Below are positions 1 through 6,401 of a stretch of DNA of 10,719 bases, in pieces. The notes under the pieces were generated by a model. That model did no database searches and was not told the DNA's origin. It saw only the letters and a list, made by a program, of their open reading frames with translations. The stretch spans positions 1 to 10,719 of the forward strand of contig MGRI01000014.1 in assembly GCA_001798105.1 (NCBI GenBank), read 5' to 3'. The DNA comes from Deltaproteobacteria bacterium RIFCSPHIGHO2_02_FULL_40_11 (GTDB lineage Bacteria > Bdellovibrionota > JACOXK01 > 2-02-FULL-40-11). The translations under genes were made by a program, and so were the position numbers. The stretch's first letter is position 1. Each line of letters opens with the position of its first letter.

Positions 1-174
1 TGAGCTGCAAGCTTCTGGCAATGGTTCTAGCAATCTGCATGACTTCCAGTGTATGCCTCAAACATAAAACACAGGTTTTTTTATCCCCCGTGGGCGATCA
101 TTACAGGACCCGTCTGACGCATACACTGGAAGTCATGCAGATTGCTAGAACCATTGCCAGAAGCTTGCAGCTCA
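1..174. repeat. 56-bp perfect inverted repeat at the left edge (probable fold-back junction)
   Basis: Bases 1-56 are the exact reverse complement of bases 119-174, with a 62-base spacer (57-118). The match stops sharply: base 57 against base 118 no longer pairs. The right arm is ordinary dGTPase coding sequence (the L-T-H-T-L-E-V region). The left arm is its antisense copy, and similarity to dGTPases begins only at codon 57-59, exactly where the left arm ends. This pattern is typical of a chimeric or folded-back end from amplification or assembly. A genuine inverted duplication is less likely because it would have destroyed an otherwise intact-looking gene. The repeat may continue to the left of base 1. 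Confidence 0.95.
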
Positions 175-938
175 ATGAAGACTTGGTGGAAGCTGCTTCC
201 ATTGGGCATGATTTAGGCCATACCCCCTTTGGGCATGCTGGAGAAGAAGTTTTAAATCGAATTCATCTTGAAGGGTTTCATCATGCTCAGCAAAGTGTGC
301 GTATTGTTGAAAAATTAGAAGACGATGGTAAGGGGGGCAAAGGCCTGAATTTAACGCGCCAAGTGGTAGAAGCCATTGAAAAACATTCCAAAGGCAAGGG
401 GCCGATTCTATCAACAGATCCACGTTTGACCGCTTCGACGCTCGAAGGACAAATTGTTCGCATTTCTGACATTTTGGCCTATGTGAATCATGACTTAGAT
501 GATGCAATTCGTGCCGGTGTATTGGCGCTTTCTGATATTCCAAAACCCATTTTAAACATATTTGGAAAAACCCATGCGCAAAGAATTGAAACCATGATTT
601 TAGATGTTATTTTAGAAACTCAGGCTCAGGACATGCAAAAAATTTGGATGAGCCCAGAAAAGCTGGAAGCCTTAATTGCGCTTCGCACCTTTATGTTTGA
701 GAACGTGTATGAAACAGAGCTGGTTCAAGGAGAGTTGAAAAAAGCCAAACAAATTATTGAAAAACTGTATGAGTTTTATACAAAAAATCCAGACCACTTG
801 CTCAGTGAAATGACACTTTCTGAATTTACAGAATCCATCGAACGCCATGCCCTGGACTTTATTTCTGGCATGACTGACCGCTTTGCGATTCAAACCTATC
901 AAAGACTGCATATCCCACGATCCTGGCATACCGTTTAG
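57..938 (+). CDS. dgt: dGTPase-like HD-domain hydrolase (deoxyguanosinetriphosphate triphosphohydrolase), 5'-truncated
   Basis: Cytoplasmic enzyme family that hydrolyses dGTP or other dNTPs to deoxynucleoside and triphosphate, controlling dNTP pools. The visible 293 residues begin at L-K-H-K-T-Q-V-F, a conserved family segment. They contain the full HD metal site: H in R-L-T-H-T-L-E-V (bases 120-122), the HD pair in G-H-D-L-G-H-T-P-F-G-H-A-G-E (207-212), and a distal Asp in the S-D-I-L-A-Y-x-N-H-D-x-D-D segment (about 466-504). Complete family members have roughly 40-60 more N-terminal residues, including the conserved region before the K-T-Q-V-F motif. That part is missing because bases 1-56 are an inverted copy of downstream sequence, so an apparent start at base 21 is not real. 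It ends in TAG, and pal follows after 58 bases. The symbol is by family; the dNTP preference cannot be read from sequence. Confidence 0.88.
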   Translation, partial: LKHKTQVFLSPVGDHYRTRLTHTLEVMQIARTIARSLQLNEDLVEAASIGHDLGHTPFGHAGEEVLNRIHLEGFHHAQQSVRIVEKLEDDGKGGKGLNLTRQVVEAIEKHSKGKGPILSTDPRLTASTLEGQIVRISDILAYVNHDLDDAIRAGVLALSDIPKPILNIFGKTHAQRIETMILDVILETQAQDMQKIWMSPEKLEALIALRTFMFENVYETELVQGELKKAKQIIEKLYEFYTKNPDHLLSEMTLSEFTESIERHALDFISGMTDRFAIQTYQRLHIPRSWHTV

Positions 939-939
939 C

Positions 940-968
940 TTGACTTTTTTTCCCCATTTCATAATGAT
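940..968 (+). promoter_or_regulatory. possible sigma-70-type promoter for the pal operon
   Basis: TTGACT at 940-945 is close to the -35 consensus. A 17-base spacer is followed by AATGAT at 963-968, which matches only four of six -10 positions; CATAAT at 960-965 is a better hexamer but only 14 bases away. It lies in the 58-base gap between dgt and pal, the only gap of useful size before the operon. No hairpin plus T-tract terminator is visible in this gap, so read-through from dgt is also possible. Confidence 0.25.
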
Positions 969-996
969 GAAAATGATGAAAAAAGGGGGCTGTGTT

Positions 997-1527
997 ATGA
1001 AAAAATTACTTATGATTACAATGATTTTGGGTCTTTTGGGAACGACCTTTGTTTTTGAAGGGTGTGCTAAGAAACAAATTAAAACAGAAGAACCGAAAAA
1101 GGGGAAAGCTTTAGAAGAAAAAGACTATCCCATGAGTGATAAAACTGCGGGGATGAATAACCGAGCTGGGGTGATCGATGTTGGCTATGCAGGGGGCTTA
1201 AGAGTTGTTTTATTTGAGTTTGATGATTCTAATTTAACAGAAGATGCCAGAGCGCTTTTAAAAATAAATGCAGATTGGCTCAAAGAAAACCAAAAGGTTC
1301 AAGTTCAAATTGAAGGACATTGTGATAGCCGCGGGACGCAACAATATAATTTAGCTTTAGGACAAAAAAGAGCAGACTCTGTGAAACGATATCTTGTAAA
1401 TCTTGGGGTTCAAGGAGGACGACTCTCAACCCTTAGCTACGGCGAAGATCGTCCGTTTGAGTCCCATGAAACTGAAGAAGCGTGGGCAAAAAATCGTAGA
1501 GCCGAGTTTGTGATTACTGACTTATAA
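997..1527 (+). CDS. pal: Pal, peptidoglycan-associated outer-membrane lipoprotein
   Basis: A 176-residue protein that anchors the outer membrane to peptidoglycan as part of the Tol-Pal system. An N-terminal lipoprotein signal leads to Cys23; the lipobox F-E-G-C is unusual at -3 and -2. A short linker follows, then an OmpA-like domain from about residue 66 to the end. The signature G-H-C-D-S-R-G-T-x-x-Y-N-L-A-L-G-x-x-R-A (residues 107-126) is almost canonical for Pal, and Asp110 and Arg125 correspond to the residues that bind diaminopimelate. I chose ATG 997 because it gives a normal signal peptide and has AGGGGG at 984-989, seven bases upstream; longer in-frame starts would add a non-signal leader. 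The stop shares one base with the next start (TAATG). No tolQRAB genes are in the window. Confidence 0.93.
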   Translation: MKKLLMITMILGLLGTTFVFEGCAKKQIKTEEPKKGKALEEKDYPMSDKTAGMNNRAGVIDVGYAGGLRVVLFEFDDSNLTEDARALLKINADWLKENQKVQVQIEGHCDSRGTQQYNLALGQKRADSVKRYLVNLGVQGGRLSTLSYGEDRPFESHETEEAWAKNRRAEFVITDL

Positions 1528-1826
1528 TGTTGAAAAAAACGTTATTGGGTTTTGGGGTATGTATCGGCCTTTTGGCGTGCGCCTATACGATTCCCAGAGA
1601 GGACATGGTCATGGCAAAAGTCGCGCTAGAAGCGGCGAAAGAAGCCAATGCAGACACCCATGAACCCGCGTTGTATCAAAAAGCAGACTATTATTTTAAA
1701 GCCGCAAGACAATCTTTTAAGAATCATGAATATGGCATGGCCCAGGAATTTGCTGTACAATCAAAAATATATTCTGAAAAAGCAGAAGAAGGGGCCATTT
1801 TAAAACAAGAACAGTCTGGAGGGTAG
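1527..1826 (+). CDS. small DUF4398-like lipoprotein
   Basis: A 99-residue predicted lipoprotein. The signal peptide ends in a canonical lipobox L-L-A-C with Cys18 as the lipidated residue. The remaining 80 residues are predicted helical and resemble DUF4398: an Ala/Glu-rich first helix (V-A-L-E-A-A-K-E-A-N-A), an A-L-Y-x-K-A-x-x-Y-F-x-x-A motif, and a last helix rich in Ala, Glu and Lys. Members of this family are small periplasmic or outer-membrane proteins commonly found near OmpA-like genes; no biochemical role is established to my knowledge. The start codon overlaps the pal stop by one base, and the CpoB-like gene follows after eight bases. The position suggests a structural accessory to Pal, which is inference. 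Confidence 0.8.
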   Translation: MLKKTLLGFGVCIGLLACAYTIPREDMVMAKVALEAAKEANADTHEPALYQKADYYFKAARQSFKNHEYGMAQEFAVQSKIYSEKAEEGAILKQEQSGG

Positions 1827-1834
1827 GAGCGTAT

Positions 1835-2668
1835 ATGACAAAATATATCAATCTATTTTTGATGGTTGTGGTGCTCATGGGATTTATAGGATGTGCATCC
1901 AGTCCGAGAACCAAACGCGTTGAAGCCTTAAAGCACTTACAAGATGAAGTTGAAAAATACAAAGCGGTTGCAAGCGATGTCGTTGAACTTAAAAAACAAC
2001 GCGCAGATACAGAAGTCATGGTGGAAGACCTGAAAGCTGAATTTCAATTGGTAAAAGGTAGAGTGGAAGAGTTTCAACATTTTTCTAAGAAAAATGAAGA
2101 AGCGATTCAGGGGTTAAAAGATCGTTTTGATCGATTTGCAACAGATTATGATACCAAATTTAAAGATATGGATCTTAAAAATGAAGAAATATCTAAAAAA
2201 CTGGATCAACTTCAAAAAGATGTTGAAGCAATCATTTCAAAGATGGGGGAGCTTCAAGCCTCTAAAAAGAAAGCCCAAGAAGTTGCCTCGGCCCAAACCG
2301 ATGTAAAGTACGATTATGTCAATGGCATGAAGCGATATCGAAACAAAGAATATACCAGTGCCATTACCTATTTTAGCCGCTATATTAAAAATTTTCCTGC
2401 GGGGCGAAATGTTCATAACTCCCGTTTTTTTTTAGCTGATGCGTTTTTCGAAAAGGCTGATTATCAAAATGCGATTTTAAAGTACGAAGAATACAAAGAA
2501 AAATATCCCAGTGGACAATATGTGGCACAAAGCTTGTTTAACCAGGGGTTGTCCTTTAAAAAACTAGGTAAAGTTGCAGATGCCAAATTATTTTTTTCGG
2601 AATTGGTTAACGCGCATCCCACTTCACCGTTTGCTGCGAAGGCAAAGGCTGAGTTGGAAAAAATGTAA
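1835..2668 (+). CDS. cpoB: CpoB/YbgF-like lipoprotein: coiled coil plus C-terminal TPR repeats
   Basis: A 277-residue periplasmic Tol-Pal accessory protein; E. coli CpoB coordinates peptidoglycan synthesis with outer-membrane constriction. The signal peptide ends in F-I-G-C with Cys20, so unlike E. coli CpoB this one looks lipid-anchored. Residues about 28-150 form a long charged coiled coil. Residues about 160-277 form three tetratricopeptide-like units beginning at Y-V-N-G-M-K-R-Y-R-N-K-E-Y, A-D-A-F-F-E-K-A-D-Y and N-Q-G-L-S-F-K-K-L-G-K, the usual YbgF C-terminal layout. A strong ribosome site AGGAG (1825-1829) sits five bases before ATG. Its place two genes after pal supports the assignment. 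The family is clear; the exact orthologue name is by similarity and synteny. Confidence 0.82.
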   Translation: MTKYINLFLMVVVLMGFIGCASSPRTKRVEALKHLQDEVEKYKAVASDVVELKKQRADTEVMVEDLKAEFQLVKGRVEEFQHFSKKNEEAIQGLKDRFDRFATDYDTKFKDMDLKNEEISKKLDQLQKDVEAIISKMGELQASKKKAQEVASAQTDVKYDYVNGMKRYRNKEYTSAITYFSRYIKNFPAGRNVHNSRFFLADAFFEKADYQNAILKYEEYKEKYPSGQYVAQSLFNQGLSFKKLGKVADAKLFFSELVNAHPTSPFAAKAKAELEKM

Positions 2669-2674
2669 ATAAAA

Positions 2675-4552
2675 ATGCTACGCAATGGTATATATGTTTT
2701 TCTGTGTTTTTTCCTGCTGATCAGCTGCCAAAAAAAAGTATCTCCGCCCACCACATCCAAAAATGATCTCAGCATTGTGTATACCTCAAATGTCATGGGT
2801 GAAATTGAACCCTGTGGCTGAAAACTTCGTCCACTTGGCGGTCTTGCCAGGCGAAAAGCGCTGATTCAAGATGTTCGATCCACAAAAACCCCTATTCTTG
2901 TTTTGGAAACGGGAGATGTGTTTTTTAAATCGACCCCGGCGCCTGAATTTTTAAAAGAAGCCTGGACCCAAAACGCTCTTTTTTTAACGAATGAATACAA
3001 TGAACTTGAAACAAACGCGATTGCTATTGGAGAAACAGATTTTGCATTGGGCGTCGATTTTTTAAGAAAATTAGAAGACAAAGCAAAGTTTCCATTTTTA
3101 AATGGAAACTTATATGTGAAAAAAACAAACCAACTTGCGTTTAAACCTTTTACCATTCACAAAATTCATGATTTTAAAGTGGGCATTTTTTCTGTCATCC
3201 GTTCAGATTTAAATTTCCCATCTGAGTTGGAAGCCAAAGATCCCCTGATGGCTGCGACAGATATTGTAAAAACGCTCAAACCCCAAACGGATTTCATCAT
3301 CGCCATGACGCATTTAGGATATGATCTGGATGTTCAGCTTGCCCAAAAAGTTGAAAACATTGATTTTATTTTAGGGGGGCACGATGGCCAAACCCTTCCC
3401 AAACCGACAAAAGTGGGCAACACCCTGGTTTTTCAGGTGGGAGATCAAGGGAAATACATGGGCGTTTTAACCGTTTCTTTGCAAAAAGGCGTGCACCAGT
3501 TTCACACGCGCCAAAGTGTGGAATTGGGACAGCTGAAAGTTTCTCAAATCGATGAAAGACTAAAAGAAGTTCGCGAAATGAAAAAAGGCAGCATGTATGG
3601 CACAGATCAAAGCTTTAAAGATAATTTGGATGCACAAGAGCAAGCGCTTTTAACAGAAAAGTTTAAACTTTTAGAAGATGTGGATTTGATTCAAAAACAA
3701 GGGAGTTTTTATCATCATAAAGTGGTTGCCTTAGACGAAGAGCAATTTAACAAGGGCGAGGCAAAAACATTTTCCCGGGTTCAGGCCTTTAAAGAGAAAC
3801 TTAAAGGTGTGCACGAAAAACAAGAAAAAGAATCAACGGTTACAAAGGCGGTTCAAACAAATCAAAACCATACGCTTGAATATGGAACCTATCAAACCTG
3901 TGTGCAGTGTCATCAAACACAATACGATGTGTGGAAAGTCTCTAAGCATGCAACAGCCATGATCCCGCTTTACATTCGAAACCAACATAAGAATCCAGAA
4001 TGTGTAAAATGTCATTCTGTAGGGCTTCAAGAGCCCGGTGGGTTTACACAGGTTTCAAATCCATTTTTAAAGAAAGATGGGACACAAGAGGCGCTTGAAA
4101 CCTTTTTAGAGAAATTGGTTCAAACAACCGAAATTCCAAAAGATGTCAAAGCTGAAATGGAAAAAAATCCAAAAATAAAAGACGCTATTCAAAAAAAGAA
4201 TATCAAGGGATTAATGGTAGAATTGAGAGAGCTTCCGGCTTTTGATGCATGGCTTAGAAAACGATATATCGAAGCTATGGAAAAATCTAAGTGGAAAAAA
4301 GATTTTATGGGCGTTCAATGTGAAAATTGCCATGGCGCAAGAGGGCTCAAAGACCTGGCCCAAAAACCTGTTCCCCACTTTTCAAAATCAGGACTTTTTT
4401 CTAAAAAAGTTTCTCAAAGTGCGTGTTTAACCTGCCATACCCAAGCGCAAGACCCTACGTTTGACTTTCATAAAGATCGGAATATAAAAGGGGAAAAATC
4501 TGTCATTGAGACGGAAAAAACCCCATTTAATTGTGCTTTAGGCGTATTTTGA
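2675..4552 (+). CDS. predicted selenoprotein: lipoprotein with metallophosphatase-like domain and tetraheme cytochrome c domain
   Basis: A 625-residue protein if the in-frame TGA at 2819-2821 is read as Sec49. ATG 2675 lies six bases after cpoB and gives a lipoprotein signal ending L-I-S-C (Cys18). Residues about 32-280 resemble the 5'-nucleotidase/UshA metallophosphatase fold: G-D-V-F (Asp81), G-E-T-D (119-122), T-H-L-G (His213) and G-G-H-D (236-237). The usual D-x-H ligands near residues 39-41 are replaced by N-V-M, and the N-H-E/D motif is altered, so classical phosphatase activity is doubtful. Residues 400-600 carry four C-x-x-C-H heme motifs (Cys409, 443, 549, 584), resembling the cytochrome c554 type. 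The motif E-P-C-G-U-K-L-R-P-L-G-G-L-A-R-R keeps its reading frame and similarity on both sides of the UGA, which argues against decay. The gene ends in an ordinary TGA. Likely an exported, outer-membrane- or periplasm-facing redox protein; substrate unknown. Confidence 0.82.
2819..2821 (+). other. in-frame UGA read as selenocysteine (Sec49)
   Basis: This TGA is in the same frame as ATG 2675 and as the long downstream frame. It sits in E-P-C-G-[UGA]-K-L-R-P-L-G-G-L. From memory, related metallophosphatase-cytochrome proteins have cysteine here (C-G-C), and a Cys/UGA pairing is the usual mark of a selenoprotein. No other gene in the window has an internal UGA. tsaD, the FadL-like gene and this gene all end in TGA, so general reassignment of UGA is excluded. 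Confidence 0.8.
2822..2855 (+). promoter_or_regulatory. candidate bacterial SECIS hairpin downstream of the UGA
   Basis: The upper stem CTTGGC (2834-2839) pairs with GCCAGG (2846-2851), including one T-G wobble, around a six-base loop GGTCTT (2840-2845). A lower stem TTCG (2826-2829) pairs with CGAA (2852-2855), leaving TCCA bulged on the 5' side. Exactly 18 bases separate the UGA from the loop GG. Counting the U of UGA as 1, U17, G23 and U24, the positions known to matter for SelB binding in E. coli fdhF, are all present, and the loop shares GGUCU with fdhF. Because a bacterial SECIS lies inside the coding region, the same bases also encode K-L-R-P-L-G-G-L-A-R-R. Confidence 0.78.
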
Positions 4553-5559
4553 AAGTATTAGGCATTGAGACTTCTTGCGATGAAACATCTGCCGCTGTGG
4601 TAGAAGATGGCACCCGTTTACTTTCGAATATTGTTGCCTCTCAAGATGCTTTGCATGCTCCCTATGGGGGGATTGTCCCAGAGCTGGCTTCCAGGCGTCA
4701 TATTGAAACCATTCATACGATTGTAAACCAAGCTTTAAACGAGGCCCATGTAGATCTTTCCCAAATCGATGGCATTGCAGTCACCCAGGGGCCAGGCCTG
4801 ATTGGGTCTTTAATTGTGGGGTTATCGTATGCCAAAGCCTTGGCGTATAAACACAGTTTACCTTGTGTGGGCGTAAATCACCTGGAAGCTCATTTGCACG
4901 CTGTTTTTTTAGAGGAGGCAGCGCCTCAACACAAACTTCAATTTCCATTTGTGGGGCTTTTGGTCTCAGGTGGACATACGGCGTTGTATGAAGTTCAGGG
5001 TGTGGGAAAAACAAAATTGTTGGCAACCACACAAGATGACGCAGCGGGTGAAGCCTTTGATAAAGTAGCAAAACTTTTGGGCCTGGGGTACCCCGGCGGG
5101 CGTCAAATCGATGAACTTTCTAAAAAAGGAAACCCCAATGCTTTTTCATTTCCCATCGCAAATTTAAAACACAAAGAGATGGGGTTTAGTTTTAGTGGAT
5201 TAAAAACAGCCGTTTTAAATCTAACAAAACAATTCGGAGAACTTTCAGAAGAAACAAAAGCGGATATTGCCGCTTCTTTTCAAGAGGCCGTGGCAAAGCC
5301 TTTATTGACAGAGTCGCTCAAAGCATTGGAAAAAACAAAGTTTAATAAACTTGTGGTTTCAGGTGGCGTGGCCGCCAATTCTAGAATTCGGTCTTTGTTT
5401 TTAGAAGAATGCCAAAAACGAGAAATTCAAATTTATTTCCCATCTTTAAGTTTATGTACGGACAATGCTGCGATGGTGGCTGCAGTTGGATATCATTTGA
5501 TCGGAGTGACCCCGCAGCTTAATCTTTCCATGTCTCCATTTGCAAGTTCACGTTTATGA
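4549..5559 (+). CDS. tsaD: TsaD, tRNA N6-threonylcarbamoyladenosine transferase subunit
   Basis: Cytoplasmic catalytic subunit (Kae1/YgjD/Gcp family) that transfers threonylcarbamoyl to A37 of ANN-decoding tRNAs together with TsaB and TsaE. The protein is 336 residues, normal for the family. Visible motifs: V-L-G-I-E-T-S-C-D-E-T at the N terminus; metal ligands H111 and H115 in N-H-L-E-A-H; S-G-G-H-T; D-D-A-A-G-E-A-F-D-K; Y-P-G-G; V-S-G-G-V-A-A-N-S; and C-T-D-N-A-A-M near the end. I chose TTG 4549 because it places K-V-L-G-I-E-T at residue 2 as in homologues. It has AGG at 4540-4542 upstream and overlaps the previous stop (TTGA), suggesting coupled translation. An in-frame TTG at 4531 would add six non-conserved residues. 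The stop overlaps the rsmA start. Confidence 0.95.
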   Translation: MKVLGIETSCDETSAAVVEDGTRLLSNIVASQDALHAPYGGIVPELASRRHIETIHTIVNQALNEAHVDLSQIDGIAVTQGPGLIGSLIVGLSYAKALAYKHSLPCVGVNHLEAHLHAVFLEEAAPQHKLQFPFVGLLVSGGHTALYEVQGVGKTKLLATTQDDAAGEAFDKVAKLLGLGYPGGRQIDELSKKGNPNAFSFPIANLKHKEMGFSFSGLKTAVLNLTKQFGELSEETKADIAASFQEAVAKPLLTESLKALEKTKFNKLVVSGGVAANSRIRSLFLEECQKREIQIYFPSLSLCTDNAAMVAAVGYHLIGVTPQLNLSMSPFASSRL

Positions 5560-6401
5560 ACGTTAAACAAGTTTTACAAAAGTATCAGCTTTCTTTTTCT
5601 TCCAGGTTGAGCCAAAATTTTTTGCACAATGAAAATATTGCAGATCGAATCGTTGAAAGGGCAAACATTCAAGCAAAAGATACGGTTCTTGAAATTGGAA
5701 CGGGGCTTGGCATTTTAACAAGAGCGCTTTTTAAAAAAAAGTGCCATATCGTAACCTTTGAAACCGACCAAAAGCTTTTGGCACACATGCCCAATCTTCT
5801 GGGGGCAGACATGAACGTGGAAGTCATTCAGGGCGATTTTTTGAAGTTCGATTTAGATACTCTTAAAAATCGGTTTGAAAAAATAAAAGTTGTTGCCAAC
5901 TTGCCGTATCATATTTCGACAGAAATTTTATTTCGCCTATTTGAATATCGCACCTGGATTGACTCCATCACTGTGATGCTTCAAAAAGAAGTGGCCCAAA
6001 GAATGGAAGCCGAGCCGGGATCTAAAACCTATGGGGTTTTATCTGTGATGACCCAGCTGTATACAAAACCTGAAATTTGCTTTACCGTTTCAAGAGGCTG
6101 TTTTTATCCCGTTCCAAATGTGGATTCGAGTGTCATTCATTTAAAAGCGAGAAAAAAACTGCCAATTCCTGAAGATCTGGAAACCCTTTTTATTCAAACC
6201 GTTAAAACGGCGTTTCAACAAAGAAGAAAGGTTGTTACAAATTCCCTTAAGCATTTTGTGCCTCCCATTTCTTTTACGCAGGAACTTCAAAAATGCGGGA
6301 TCGATCCCACACGACGGATTGAAACATTTTCAATGAAAGAATTGGTGACGCTGACGAAGGCGGTTCGAACCGTTCAAACGGCTACTCTTCTTCATTCTTA
6401 A
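5556..6401 (+). CDS. rsmA: RsmA/KsgA, 16S rRNA adenine dimethyltransferase
   Basis: Dimethylates the two adjacent adenines near the 3' end of 16S rRNA (A1518/A1519 in E. coli) late in 30S assembly. The protein is 281 residues, typical length. Motifs: S-Q-N-F-L (19-23), the SAM-binding loop L-E-I-G-T-G-L-G (44-51), acidic E68 for the ribose, G-D-F (92-94), the catalytic N-L-P-Y (114-117), and M-L-Q-K-E-V-A-x-R. The C-terminal helical domain has Q-Q-R-R-K. The ATG overlaps the tsaD stop as ATGA, so translation is probably coupled. The last 20 bases overlap the end of the convergent minus-strand gene. No clear terminator was found at this convergent junction. Confidence 0.95.
   Translation: MNVKQVLQKYQLSFSSRLSQNFLHNENIADRIVERANIQAKDTVLEIGTGLGILTRALFKKKCHIVTFETDQKLLAHMPNLLGADMNVEVIQGDFLKFDLDTLKNRFEKIKVVANLPYHISTEILFRLFEYRTWIDSITVMLQKEVAQRMEAEPGSKTYGVLSVMTQLYTKPEICFTVSRGCFYPVPNVDSSVIHLKARKKLPIPEDLETLFIQTVKTAFQQRRKVVTNSLKHFVPPISFTQELQKCGIDPTRRIETFSMKELVTLTKAVRTVQTATLLHS

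Noticed and set aside
21..56. Native N terminus for the dGTPase starting at ATG 21
   Set aside because: These bases are an exact inverted copy of 139-174 and do not resemble any dGTPase N terminus.
172..543. Minus-strand reading frame within the dGTPase gene
   Set aside because: It is antisense to well-conserved HD-domain coding sequence and shows no features of its own.
961..985. Short ATGATGAAA repeats before pal as a regulatory repeat
   Set aside because: Only two imperfect copies in AT-rich sequence; nothing distinguishes them from chance.
2819..2821. General reassignment of UGA (as Trp or Gly) in this organism
   Set aside because: No other gene in the window has an internal UGA, Trp is encoded by TGG throughout, and three genes end in TGA.
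2669..2902. The 5' part of the cytochrome gene as non-coding sequence or a pseudogene remnant
   Set aside because: The frame has a good lipoprotein signal and a conserved-looking motif on both sides of a single UGA, with no frameshift and a SECIS-like hairpin. Decay would not be expected to leave this pattern.
4531..4548. Earlier TTG start for tsaD
   Set aside because: It adds six residues not found in the family; TTG 4549 gives the standard K-V-L-G-I-E-T start and a stop/start overlap.
6361..6383. Palindrome CGGTTCGAACCG plus adjacent CCGTT/AACGG hairpin as a bidirectional terminator
   Set aside because: It lies inside rsmA coding sequence and no T-tract follows on either strand.
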